Shown piece after piece: positions 1 through 7,748 of a stretch of DNA of 28,411 nucleotides (position 1 is the stretch's first letter; every line of letters begins with the position of its first letter). Source of the DNA: JANNOG01 sp050329415 (GTDB taxonomy: Bacteria; Actinomycetota; Actinomycetes; Actinomycetales; JBBAYJ01); assembly GCA_050329415.1 (NCBI GenBank), contig JBHJOS010000094.1:1-28411 (forward strand). Direction: 5' to 3'. The notes beneath the pieces are model-generated. The model was not told the origin of the DNA. It did no database searches and was given only the letters and a program-made list of their open reading frames with translations. Made by a program: the position numbers and the translations under genes.

Positions 1-113
1 CCACGCTGCCACAGTCACGGGTCCTCTGGCGCCGTCGACTCCCGCCCCCTACCGTGCCACCACGAGGGGGACGTACCGGCACGCTCCACCCACCGGACGG
101 ACGGAACGACTGC

Positions 114-689
114 GTGACAGCTCCCGAGATCGCCCCCACCCTCGTCGCCCCGCCCGACGAGCTGGTCGTCCTGCTGGACGACGACCTCAAGCCGTGCGGC
201 ACGGCACTCAAGCGGGCCGTCCACCACCGGGCGACGCCGCTGCACCTCGCCTTCTCGTGCTGGGTCCTCGACGAGACGGCCAGCAGCGTCCTGCTCACCC
301 GTCGCGCCGCGGTCAAGCACACCTTCCCCGGCCTGTGGACCAACGCCTTCTGCGGCCACCCCGGCCCCGGGGAGCCCTTCCCGGCGGCCATCGCCCGCCG
401 CGCCGCCGACGAGCTGGGTGTCACTGTCGGCGACGTCACCTCGGTCCTGCCGGACTTCCGCTACGTCGCCACCATGCCGGACGGGACCATGGAGAACGAG
501 TTCTGCCCGGTCTTCACCGCCCGGCTCACCAGCGAGCCGGCGCCGAATCCGGACGAGGTGGACGACCTGCGGTGGGTGGCACTGGAGGACCTCCCGGCGC
601 TGCTCGTCGCCGCCCCCGAGCACCACAGCCCGTGGATGCGGGAGCAGTGGTCCCGAGGCGGACTCGCCCACCGGCTCGCCACGGGGTGA
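114..689 (+). CDS. idi: Isopentenyl-diphosphate delta-isomerase, type I
   Basis: Interconverts isopentenyl and dimethylallyl diphosphate in the cytoplasm, supplying isoprenoid synthesis. The 191-residue product has the Nudix fold of type I enzymes. Cys80 in TNAFCGHP matches the catalytic Cys, and Glu129 in MENEFCPV matches the catalytic Glu. His37, His44 and His82 with Glu127 match the metal ligands of the E. coli enzyme. A Nudix-like helix follows (GEPFPAAIARRAADELGV, residues 86-103). The frame is open from a GTG at 54, but the GTG at 114 gives the expected family N-terminus and is preferred; no strong ribosome site is visible. It stands alone and faces the metal ATPase gene. Family assignment is very secure; the start is probable. 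Confidence 0.95.
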   Translation: MTAPEIAPTLVAPPDELVVLLDDDLKPCGTALKRAVHHRATPLHLAFSCWVLDETASSVLLTRRAAVKHTFPGLWTNAFCGHPGPGEPFPAAIARRAADELGVTVGDVTSVLPDFRYVATMPDGTMENEFCPVFTARLTSEPAPNPDEVDDLRWVALEDLPALLVAAPEHHSPWMREQWSRGGLAHRLATG

Positions 690-732
690 GCACCGCCGGG
701 CGGCGGCCCGGGTACGACTCCGGTGGCGGTGC
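690..732. terminator. Hairpin between convergent idi and metal ATPase genes
   Basis: Perfect 8-bp arms GCACCGCC (690-697) and GGCGGTGC (725-732) enclose a 27-nt GC-rich loop, immediately after the idi stop codon and just before the ATPase stop codon at 751. Position suggests a shared bidirectional terminator. There is no T-tract, as is common in high-GC actinobacteria, so this rests on position and pairing only. Confidence 0.4.
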
Positions 733-750
733 GCCGGGAGCGGCTGCCTC

Positions 751-3054
751 TCACCCCGGGCGGCCGGGGGCGGACGCGCCCTCGGGGGGCAGCAGGCTGT
801 AGACGCCCTCCTCCTCCTGAGCGTTGTGCAGGCGCAGGACGGCGTGCAGGCCGTACAACTCACCCCGCAGGCGCGGGACGTCCGTCCCCGCCTCGGTGAG
901 CCGGCGCAGCCGCCCCACCCGGTGCCGGATCTCGGCGTGGGTCCGGCTCAGGGCCGCCAGCGGGTCCCGCGCCCCGTACACCCGTTCCACCAGGGGGACC
1001 AGATCGCGCTCCTCCGCCGCCTCGTGCGGCAGGAGCTCGCTCTCCAGCGCCGTGACCAGGTCCGCGACGCGCCCGAGATCCCCCGGGCCCGCGTCGAGGC
1101 CGTCGGCGACCTGGCGGATCTCGTCCACCAGGCCCCGCAGGCGGTGATGCTCGGCGGCCATCCGGGCCGCGGCGGCGACGTCCCGCCCGGGCACTCGGAC
1201 GTGCTCGCCGCGGCCGGGCAGCAGAGCGCGGAGGGCGACCAGGATGGCGAGGACGTCGATGCCCTCCTGGAGCAGGGCGCCCGCGGTCGGCGGCAGCCGG
1301 CCCGCCGCTGCCAGGCCCATCGCGAGCAGCGACAGCCCCATTCCCACCGCGACGGCCTCGACGGCGATCCGGCGCGAACGCCGGGCGACCGCGATGGCGT
1401 CGGCGAGAGCACCGAACCGGTCGGTCGTGAGGACGACGTCGGCGGCCTCCGCCGACGCGCCCCCGCCGCCCTGGCCCGCGACGGCGACCCCGACATCGGC
1501 GGCCGCCAGCGCGGCGGCGTCGTTGACGCCGTCCCCGCACATGACTGTCCGGGCACCGCGGCTCTCGCCCCGCACCACGGTCACCTTGTCCGCCGGACTG
1601 CACTCGGCGTGGACGTCGTCGATGCCGACGAGCGCGGCGACGGACTCGGCGACGTCCGCCCGGTCGCCGGTCACGAGGACCACGCGGTCGATGCCGGCCG
1701 CCCGGATCGCCCGCACCGTGCGCACGGCGTCCGGGCGGAGCTCGTCGTTCAGCAGCAGGGCTCCGGCCGGTCGGGCATCGACCGCGACGAACACCACCAC
1801 CGAGCCGTCGACGGCCGCCCGCCGCCGCGCCGCGGCCGCCCAGTCCGGCACCGGGCCGGGCCAGACCCAGTCGAGTCGTCCCACCCGCACCGCCCGGCCG
1901 GCGACCGTTCCGGCGATCCCGCTGCCCGGCACCTCCTCGACGTCCTCCGGCGTCGCCAGCGCCAGGCCGCGCTCCCGTGCCCCACGCACCACCGACCCCG
2001 CGAGGACGTGGCCCGAGACCTGGTCCAGCGAGGCGGCCGACCGGAGCACGGCGTCGGGATCGACCGTCGCGCCGTTGCCGACCACGAGGTCGCGGAGTTC
2101 GGGTCGACCCCGGGTCAGGGTCCCGGTCTTGTCGAGGAGGAGGACCCGGGCCGCGGCCAGCCGCTCCAGCGCAGCGCCACCCTTCATGACGACCCCGAGC
2201 CGGGCGGCCCGGGAGACCCCGGAGAGCACGGCGACCGGCGCGGCCAACAGCAGCGGGCACGGCGTGGCGACCACCAGGACGGCCACCGCCCGGACCGGGT
2301 CACCGCTCGCCCACCAGGCGACCACCGCCAGGGCCAGGGCGAACGGGACGAACGCCGCCGCGACCCGGTCCGCCACCCGGACGAAGGGGGCGGAACCCGC
2401 CTTGGCCTGCTCGACCAGCCGGACGATCCCGGCGTAGGTCGACGCGTCCGCGGTCGCCGTCGCCACCATCCGGGCCGGCGGGCCGACGGCGACCGCACCC
2501 GACCGGACGTCGTCGCCCGGTCCGCGCTCGACCGGAAGCGGCTCGCCGGTGAGGGTGGACTCGTCGAGCACGGCAGGTCCCAGCAGGCGCCCGTCCACCG
2601 GGAGCACCTCCCCGGTCCCGACGAGCAGGCGATCGCCCGGGGACACCTCGGTGACGCCGACGACGACGAGACCCTCCGGCCCCTCCCGCCGGGCCGTGCG
2701 CGGGGAACGCGCCACCAGCTCCGACAGATCCCGGCTCGCCCGCGCCTGGGCGCGCTCCTCGAGCAGCCGCCCGGTGGCGAGCATGAGGGCGATGATTGCC
2801 CCCGCGAGGTACTCCCCCACGACCGCGCTGCCGATGAGCGCGAGCAGCGCGACGACGTCCACGCCGACGGTCCCGTTCCGCAGACCGCGCACCGTGAGGA
2901 CGACGGACGTCAGGACGCCCGCTGCGGTCGCGGTCAGCCACAGCGCGTCAGCCGCGGCTGACTGCCCCGCTGCGGCGGCCACCAGCCCGGCAGCGACCAG
3001 GACCGCCAGGGCGAGCAGGAGCGTCGGCAGGGGTGGCAACCGGCGCCGCCGCAT
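751..3054 (-). CDS. P1B-type metal-transporting ATPase with C-terminal hemerythrin domain
   Basis: A 767-residue membrane ATPase predicted to move transition-metal ions across the cytoplasmic membrane. Visible elements in order: two N-terminal hydrophobic segments (about 10-55) without a CxxC metal-binding domain, actuator loop TGEP (169-172), membrane motif TPCP (264-267), phosphorylation motif DKTGTLT with Asp308, hinge GDGVND (507-512), and QEGID in a late membrane helix (596-600). TPCP with QExxD is the signature reported for the P1B-5 group, linked to Ni/Fe/Co. Residues about 630-755 form a hemerythrin-like four-helix domain with H636/H637, H677-x3-E681, H706 and H743-x3-E747, likely a diiron or metal/oxygen sensor. 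P1B-5 ATPases with such a domain are known (Acidothermus CtpA, Sinorhizobium Nia). The usual His-Pro of the nucleotide domain reads SGHVLA (347-352), so the Pro is replaced. Metal specificity cannot be read from sequence. Confidence 0.93.
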   Translation of the reverse strand: MRRRRLPPLPTLLLALAVLVAAGLVAAAAGQSAAADALWLTATAAGVLTSVVLTVRGLRNGTVGVDVVALLALIGSAVVGEYLAGAIIALMLATGRLLEERAQARASRDLSELVARSPRTARREGPEGLVVVGVTEVSPGDRLLVGTGEVLPVDGRLLGPAVLDESTLTGEPLPVERGPGDDVRSGAVAVGPPARMVATATADASTYAGIVRLVEQAKAGSAPFVRVADRVAAAFVPFALALAVVAWWASGDPVRAVAVLVVATPCPLLLAAPVAVLSGVSRAARLGVVMKGGAALERLAAARVLLLDKTGTLTRGRPELRDLVVGNGATVDPDAVLRSAASLDQVSGHVLAGSVVRGARERGLALATPEDVEEVPGSGIAGTVAGRAVRVGRLDWVWPGPVPDWAAAARRRAAVDGSVVVFVAVDARPAGALLLNDELRPDAVRTVRAIRAAGIDRVVLVTGDRADVAESVAALVGIDDVHAECSPADKVTVVRGESRGARTVMCGDGVNDAAALAAADVGVAVAGQGGGGASAEAADVVLTTDRFGALADAIAVARRSRRIAVEAVAVGMGLSLLAMGLAAAGRLPPTAGALLQEGIDVLAILVALRALLPGRGEHVRVPGRDVAAAARMAAEHHRLRGLVDEIRQVADGLDAGPGDLGRVADLVTALESELLPHEAAEERDLVPLVERVYGARDPLAALSRTHAEIRHRVGRLRRLTEAGTDVPRLRGELYGLHAVLRLHNAQEEEGVYSLLPPEGASAPGRPG

Positions 3055-3087
3055 GCTGAGAGCCTGCGCCGGGAGTGCCCGGGGGGA

Positions 3088-3105
3088 CCGGGACCCAGGT
3101 CCCGG
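3088..3105. terminator. Short perfect hairpin downstream of glnE
   Basis: CCGGGAC (3088-3094), loop CCAG, GTCCCGG (3099-3105): a perfect 7-bp stem in the gap between the end of glnE and the start of the ATPase gene, both on the minus strand. It could end glnE transcription or, lying 34 bp upstream of the ATPase start, act as an operator. There is no T-tract. Confidence 0.4.
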
Positions 3106-3141
3106 CCGCGGCGGACCGCGCCGCGGCGAACGTCCAGACCG

Positions 3142-6100
3142 TCACGACCACCCGAAGAACACGCGCTCGACCACGGCCCGGGCTCGCCGGGCCACCCGCA
3201 GCCACTCGTCCTCCAGCGCCGTGGCCGACCCGGGCTGGAACCCGACGAGCCGGGCGATCCCGTCCAGGTCCCGGCGGTCGACCGGCAGCACCTCCACCGG
3301 CCGGCCCCGCCAGAGCACCATGGCGTCGCGCAGCCGGGCGCCGAGCCGCCAGGCGGCGTACAGGCGGTGGGCGTCGTCCGGCGCGATCAGCCCGTGGTCC
3401 CGGGCCGCGGCCAACGCCGCCCGGGTCGAGGGGCTCCGCAGGGCAGGGACCTCGTGCGCGTGCTGCAGCTGGAGCAGCTGGACGGTCCACTCGACGTCGC
3501 TGATGCCGCCGCGGCCGAGCTTGACGTGGCGACGGGGGTCGGCGCCACGGGGCAGGCGCTCGGCCTCGACCCGGGCCTTGATCCGGCGGATCTCGGCGAC
3601 CGCTCCCGGCGGGGGCCCACCCACGGGGTAGCGCAGCGGGTCGACGAGGGCGAGGAACCGTTCGGCCAGGTCGTCGGGGCCGACGAGCGGTCGCGCGCGC
3701 AACAGCGCCTGGTGCTCCCAGGGCTGGGACCAGCGGCCGTAGTAGCTCTCGAGGGCGTCGAGGGTCCGGACCAACTCACCGCTGCGGCCCTCGGGACGCA
3801 GTGCCGGGTCCACGGCGATCGCGGGCTCGGCCCCCGGGTGGCGCAGCAGTGTGCGGGCACCGGCGACCACGTCGCGCGCGCACTTGGCGGCGAGCACCGG
3901 GTCGGCCCCCGGGCACGGCTCGTGGACGGCGACGACGTCGACGTCGCTGCCGTAGCCACTCTCCTCCGCCGCGACGCTGCCGAACCCGACCACGAGCAGC
4001 CTGGTCGGCAGCGCCTCCAGCGCCTCGTCGAGGCGTGGCAGGCCGGGCCCCTCGCCGATCTCGGACTCGGACTCGGACTCGGACTCGGACTCGGACTCGG
4101 ACTCGGACTCGGACAGCCAGGCCCGGGCGACCGCACGCAGCGCCACCTCGAGGCCGACCGTTGCGGACGTGGCCAGTGCCCGGCCGACCTCGGCGGCCGG
4201 CAGGCCGCGGGTGATGTCGGCGATGGCGGTGCGCACGGTCTCCCGGCGGTGCAGGCTCCGCACCGCCCGCACGGCCTCGGCCGCCGTGGGGGCACGGTCG
4301 GCCACCGCGAGCGCCTCGGTGAGCAGCCCGTCCGGCGGCGGCGGCGCCAGCCGGTCCTCCCCGCCGAGCAGCAGCGCGGTGTCCGGGGCCGCGGTGAGCA
4401 GGTCGGGGACCAGGCGCCCGGAGGCCAGGACGGCGGCGAAGCGCTCCGCCGCCCCGGCGGCGTCGCGGAGCATCCCGAGGTACCAGTGGGTGTTGCCGAG
4501 GGAGTCGCTGATCCGGCGGAACGCCAGCAGGCCGGCGTCGGGGTCGGCGCCGTCGGCCAGATAGCCGAGCATGACGGGCAGCAGCTGGCGCTGGATCGCC
4601 GCCCGGCGGCTCACGCCGGCGGTGAGTGCGGTGAGGTGCCGCAGCGCACCCTCCGGGTCGGTGTACCCGAGGGCCTGCAGCCGCGCCCGGGCGGCCTCCG
4701 GGGTCAGCCGGACCTCGTCGCTGGTGAGCCGGGCCACCGCCCCGAGCAGCGGTCGGTAGAAGAGCTTCTCGTGCAGCCGGGCGACGACGAGGCGGTGCGC
4801 CCGCCACGCCTGGCGCAGGTCGTCCGGGGTCGCGCCGGCCCCGAGCACGGCGCGGGCGAGCCGCCGCCAGGCGTCGTCCTGGGTGGGCAGGACGTGGGTG
4901 CGGGACAGCCGGTGCAGCTGCAGGCGGTGCTCGAGCACCCGGAGGAAGCGATAGGCCCGGTCGAGGTCGGCACCGTCGTCCCGACCCACGTACCCGTAGG
5001 TGGTGAGTGCCTCCAGCGCCGGGAGGGTGGCTCGGGCGCGGACCCGCGGGTCGGTCCGGCCGTGGACGAGCTGGAGCAGCTGGACCGCGAACTCGACGTC
5101 GCGCAGGCCGCCGCGCCCCAGTTTGAGCTGCCGGTCGGCCTCGCGGGCCGGGATGTGGTCGAGCACCCGGCGGCGCATGGCGCGGGCGGCGTCCACGAAG
5201 CCGTCGCGCTCGGCGGCCGACCAGACGAGCGGGTCGACGACGGCCCGCCAGCGGCGGGTGAGGTCCGCGTCCCCGGCGGCGTGGCGGGCCTTGAGCATCG
5301 CCTGGAACTCCCACGGTCTCGCCCAGCGCCGGTAGTACGCCTCGTGGCCGGCCAGGGTGCGGACCAGGGGACCGTTGCGGCCCTCCGGGCGGAGTCCGGC
5401 GTCGACCTGCCACAGATGTCCCTCGCCCGTGGCCCCGCCGCACACCTGCTGCAGGCGGACGGCCACCCGGGTCGCGACCGCGAGATCCGCCGCCTCGTCC
5501 GACCCGGACTCGCCGACCGCGGTCTCGGTCTCGGTCTCGCCGATGTACAGGACGTCGACGTCACTGATGTAGTTGAGCTCGCAGGCGCCCGTCTTGCCGA
5601 GGGCGACGACGGCCACGCGGACCCGGTCACCGCCCGGCACCTCGCGCCGGGCGATGTCGAGGGCCGCCTCGAGGGCGCCGTCGGCCAGGTCGGACAGGGC
5701 GCCGGTCACGGCGTCGAGCAGGGCGGCCGGGTCGTCGGCGGCGAGGTCGTCGGCCACGATGCCGAGCAGCTGACGGCGGTAGGCGCGCTTGAGGGCGTCG
5801 TCCGCGGTCGGCCCGGTGCGGTCCGCGACGGCGTCCAGCAGCGCTCCGCGACGCTGCAGGACCGAGAGCCGGAGCCCCGCCTCGAGGGCCGGGAGGTCCT
5901 CGGGGTGCCGGATCAGGTGGTCCGCGAGCGCCCGGCTGCCCCCGAGCACTTGCACCAGCCGGTCCCGCCGTCGGGACGCCAGGTCGGCGGCCCCGGAACC
6001 GGCGGCCCCGGAGTCCGCGGCCCCGAAGTCCGCGGCCCCGTCCGCGGTCCCGGTCGTCCGGCCAGCCAGCACCGCCACCACCGGACCGTCGCCCGTCTCG

Positions 6101-6267
6101 ACCAGGCGTTCGACGGCCAGCAGCGCGGCGTCCGGGTCCGCGGCGCGGGCCAGCGAGTCGACGAGGCGGCCGGTGTCGACCTCGTCGCCGAGAGCGGCCA
6201 GCCGGGCCAGCGCCCGGTCGGTGTCGACGAAACCCGCCCGGGCGACACGCGCGCGCACCGACGTCAC
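3142..6267 (-). CDS. glnE: Bifunctional glutamine synthetase adenylyltransferase/deadenylase
   Basis: Adds or removes AMP on glutamine synthetase to tune ammonium assimilation. The 1041-residue protein has the duplicated family layout. The N-terminal nucleotidyltransferase half carries ELNYISDVDVLYI (about residue 236). A GlnD-type helical domain follows, then a second transferase half with GYGSDVDVV (about residue 774) and a final helical domain. The open frame runs back into glnA2; GTG at 6267, 47 bp after the glnA2 stop, is chosen because the product then begins with family-like sequence (GTG at 6258 also possible). It probably forms an operon with glnA2. Two low-complexity insertions are unusual: four 5-residue GAADx-like repeats near residues 75-94, and a pure (Ser-Glu)9 tract at 719-736 between the halves. 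Somewhat longer than the M. tuberculosis protein (about 994 residues), partly because of these. Confidence 0.96.
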   Translation of the reverse strand: MTSVRARVARAGFVDTDRALARLAALGDEVDTGRLVDSLARAADPDAALLAVERLVETGDGPVVAVLAGRTTGTADGAADFGAADSGAAGSGAADLASRRRDRLVQVLGGSRALADHLIRHPEDLPALEAGLRLSVLQRRGALLDAVADRTGPTADDALKRAYRRQLLGIVADDLAADDPAALLDAVTGALSDLADGALEAALDIARREVPGGDRVRVAVVALGKTGACELNYISDVDVLYIGETETETAVGESGSDEAADLAVATRVAVRLQQVCGGATGEGHLWQVDAGLRPEGRNGPLVRTLAGHEAYYRRWARPWEFQAMLKARHAAGDADLTRRWRAVVDPLVWSAAERDGFVDAARAMRRRVLDHIPAREADRQLKLGRGGLRDVEFAVQLLQLVHGRTDPRVRARATLPALEALTTYGYVGRDDGADLDRAYRFLRVLEHRLQLHRLSRTHVLPTQDDAWRRLARAVLGAGATPDDLRQAWRAHRLVVARLHEKLFYRPLLGAVARLTSDEVRLTPEAARARLQALGYTDPEGALRHLTALTAGVSRRAAIQRQLLPVMLGYLADGADPDAGLLAFRRISDSLGNTHWYLGMLRDAAGAAERFAAVLASGRLVPDLLTAAPDTALLLGGEDRLAPPPPDGLLTEALAVADRAPTAAEAVRAVRSLHRRETVRTAIADITRGLPAAEVGRALATSATVGLEVALRAVARAWLSESESESESESESESESEIGEGPGLPRLDEALEALPTRLLVVGFGSVAAEESGYGSDVDVVAVHEPCPGADPVLAAKCARDVVAGARTLLRHPGAEPAIAVDPALRPEGRSGELVRTLDALESYYGRWSQPWEHQALLRARPLVGPDDLAERFLALVDPLRYPVGGPPPGAVAEIRRIKARVEAERLPRGADPRRHVKLGRGGISDVEWTVQLLQLQHAHEVPALRSPSTRAALAAARDHGLIAPDDAHRLYAAWRLGARLRDAMVLWRGRPVEVLPVDRRDLDGIARLVGFQPGSATALEDEWLRVARRARAVVERVFFGWS
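4060..4113 (-). repeat. Hexanucleotide microsatellite (CTCGGA)x9 inside glnE
   Basis: Nine uninterrupted copies of CTCGGA on the plus strand (TCCGAG on the coding strand), encoding (Ser-Glu)9 in the linker between the two catalytic halves of GlnE. Six bases is two codons, so copy-number change keeps the frame and only alters linker length and charge. The purity of the array suggests recent slippage expansion. Confidence 0.95.
5984..6043 (-). repeat. Four degenerate 15-bp tandem repeats in 5' part of glnE
   Basis: Four 15-bp units with core GCGGCCCCG (5984-5998, 5999-6013, 6014-6028, 6029-6043) encode GAADF-GAADS-GAAGS-GAADL in GlnE. The period is a multiple of three, so length change stays in frame. 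It lies before the first catalytic domain. Confidence 0.8.
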
Positions 6268-6314
6268 CGGACCGACCCCCGCCGCCGGTCCCCTGGCCCG
6301 TCGCGCAGCAGGTC

Positions 6315-7661
6315 TCACAGCGTCGGCAGGTACCGCCGGAGCTCGAACGGCGTGATCTCCTTGCGGTAGTCGGACCATTCGGCGCGCTTGTTCCGCAGGA
6401 AGAAGTCGAAGACGCCTTCGCCCAGGGTGGTGGCCACCAGCTCGCTGCCCTCCATGATCTTCACCGCCTCGGCGAGGCTGGACGGCAGCGGCTCGATCCC
6501 GAGCGCCCGCCGCTCGGTGTCGGTGAGCGACCAGACGTCGTCCTCCGCACCGGGCGGGAGGTCGAGCTCGTCGCGCACCCCCTCCAGGCCCGCGGCCAGC
6601 AGCAGCGCGTACGCCAGGTAGGGGTTGCACGCGGAGTCCAGCGCCCGGTACTCCACGCGCGTGGACTGGCCCTTCGTCGGCTTGTACATCGGCACCCGGA
6701 CCAGGGCGGAGCGGTTGTTGTGACCCCAGGAGACGTACGACGGAGCCTCCTGCCCGCCCCACAGCCGCTTGTAGGAGTTCACCCACTGGTTGGTCACGGC
6801 GGTGATCTCATGCGCCCGACGGAGCAGGCCGGCGATGAAGGACCGAGCCATCGGCGACAGCTGGTACTCCGCGCCCTCGGCGTGGAACGCGTTGGCGTCC
6901 CCGCTGAACAGCGACAGGTGGGTGTGCATGCCGGAGCCCGGCCAGTCGCCCAGCGGCTTGGGCATGAACGACGCCCGCACGCCCTGGGTCAAGGCGACCT
7001 CCTTGACCACGGTCCGGAAGGTCATGATGTTGTCGGCGGTGGTGAGGGCGTCGGCGTAGCGGAGGTCGATCTCGTTCTGCCCGGGCCCGCCCTCGTGGTG
7101 GGAGAACTCCACCGAGATGCCCATCGCCTCGAGCATGGTGATCGCGGCCCGGCGGAAGTCGCTGCCCGCGCCGGAGGCCACGTGGTCGAAGTAGCCGCCG
7201 GTGTCGACCGGCACGGGCCGGCCGTCGGGGCCGTCCGCGGCGTGGAACAGGTAGAACTCGATCTCGGGGTGGGTGTAGAAGGTGAAGCCCGCCTCCGCTG
7301 CACTCGACAGCGCCCGGCGCAGCACGTGGCGAGGGTCGGCGGCGGCCGGTTCCCCGTCGGGGGTCAGCAGGTCGCAGAACATCCGCGCGGTGCCCGCCCG
7401 ACCGTCGGGTTCCGAACGCCAGGGCAGGATGGCGAACGTCGAGGGGTCGGGTCGGACGATCATGTCGGACTCGACCACCCGGGCCAGTCCCTGGATCGCC
7501 GAGCCGTCGAAGCCGATCCCCTCGTTGAAGGCACCCTCCAGCTCGGCCGGTGCGACAGCGACCGACTTCAGGGAACCGAGCACGTCGGTGAACCACAGGC
7601 GGATGAACCGGACGTCGCGCTCCTCGACGGTCCGCAGGACGAACTCTTGCTGGCGGTCCAT
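6315..7661 (-). CDS. glnA2: Glutamine synthetase, GlnA2 type
   Basis: ATP-dependent ligation of ammonium to glutamate. The 448-residue protein is close along its whole length to mycobacterial GlnA2, including the N-terminus MDRQQEFVLRTVEERDV, the block EFSHHEGGPGQNEIDLR, MHTHLSLF, and NNRSALVRVP. The ATG at 7661 is chosen over an in-frame codon at 7688 because it matches the family start and lies 6 nt after a TACCGT -10 hexamer, implying a leaderless mRNA. The segment that in GlnA1-type enzymes holds the adenylylated Tyr reads VWSLTDTERRALGI with no Tyr, as in known GlnA2, so control by the neighbouring GlnE is doubtful for this paralog. It is followed by glnE 47 bp downstream and is divergent from nadE. 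Confidence 0.95.
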   Translation of the reverse strand: MDRQQEFVLRTVEERDVRFIRLWFTDVLGSLKSVAVAPAELEGAFNEGIGFDGSAIQGLARVVESDMIVRPDPSTFAILPWRSEPDGRAGTARMFCDLLTPDGEPAAADPRHVLRRALSSAAEAGFTFYTHPEIEFYLFHAADGPDGRPVPVDTGGYFDHVASGAGSDFRRAAITMLEAMGISVEFSHHEGGPGQNEIDLRYADALTTADNIMTFRTVVKEVALTQGVRASFMPKPLGDWPGSGMHTHLSLFSGDANAFHAEGAEYQLSPMARSFIAGLLRRAHEITAVTNQWVNSYKRLWGGQEAPSYVSWGHNNRSALVRVPMYKPTKGQSTRVEYRALDSACNPYLAYALLLAAGLEGVRDELDLPPGAEDDVWSLTDTERRALGIEPLPSSLAEAVKIMEGSELVATTLGEGVFDFFLRNKRAEWSDYRKEITPFELRRYLPTL

Positions 7662-7667
7662 GGCCGC

Positions 7668-7673
7668 ACGGTA
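7668..7673 (-). promoter_or_regulatory. -10 hexamer of glnA2 (probable leaderless promoter)
   Basis: TACCGT on the minus strand, 6 nt before the glnA2 ATG, places the transcription start at or next to the start codon. A TTGACC lies 20 bp further upstream, a longer than ideal -35 spacing. No Shine-Dalgarno sequence is present. Confidence 0.6.
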
Positions 7674-7735
7674 CGGGTTCACGTCCACGGATCGGTCAAC
7701 GGCAGACCGACGAGCCGGTCACCGGTGCCCCTCGC

Positions 7736-7741
7736 TAGCCT
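7736..7741 (+). promoter_or_regulatory. -10 hexamer of nadE (probable leaderless promoter)
   Basis: TAGCCT ends 7 nt before the nadE GTG start, with no ribosome site between. It mirrors the glnA2 promoter on the other strand in the same 87-bp intergenic region. Confidence 0.5.
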
Positions 7742-7748
7742 CGGCGTC

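Noticed and set aside
418..2961. 847-codon plus-strand open frame over the metal ATPase gene
   Set aside because: Composition is Arg/Gly/Asp/Pro shadow typical of high-GC antisense frames; the minus strand carries clear ATPase motifs.
3367..6369. 1000-codon plus-strand open frame over glnE
   Set aside because: Low-complexity Gly/Val/Arg translation with no domain; it mirrors codon bias of glnE on the other strand.
6268..6786. N-terminal extension of GlnE to 6786
   Set aside because: The open frame runs through the glnA2 coding region and reads as frame-shadow sequence; family-like GlnE begins near 6267.
6720..7748. N-terminal extension of NadE to 6720
   Set aside because: It would lie antisense to glnA2; the nitrilase domain begins at the GTG at 7749, directly after a -10 hexamer.
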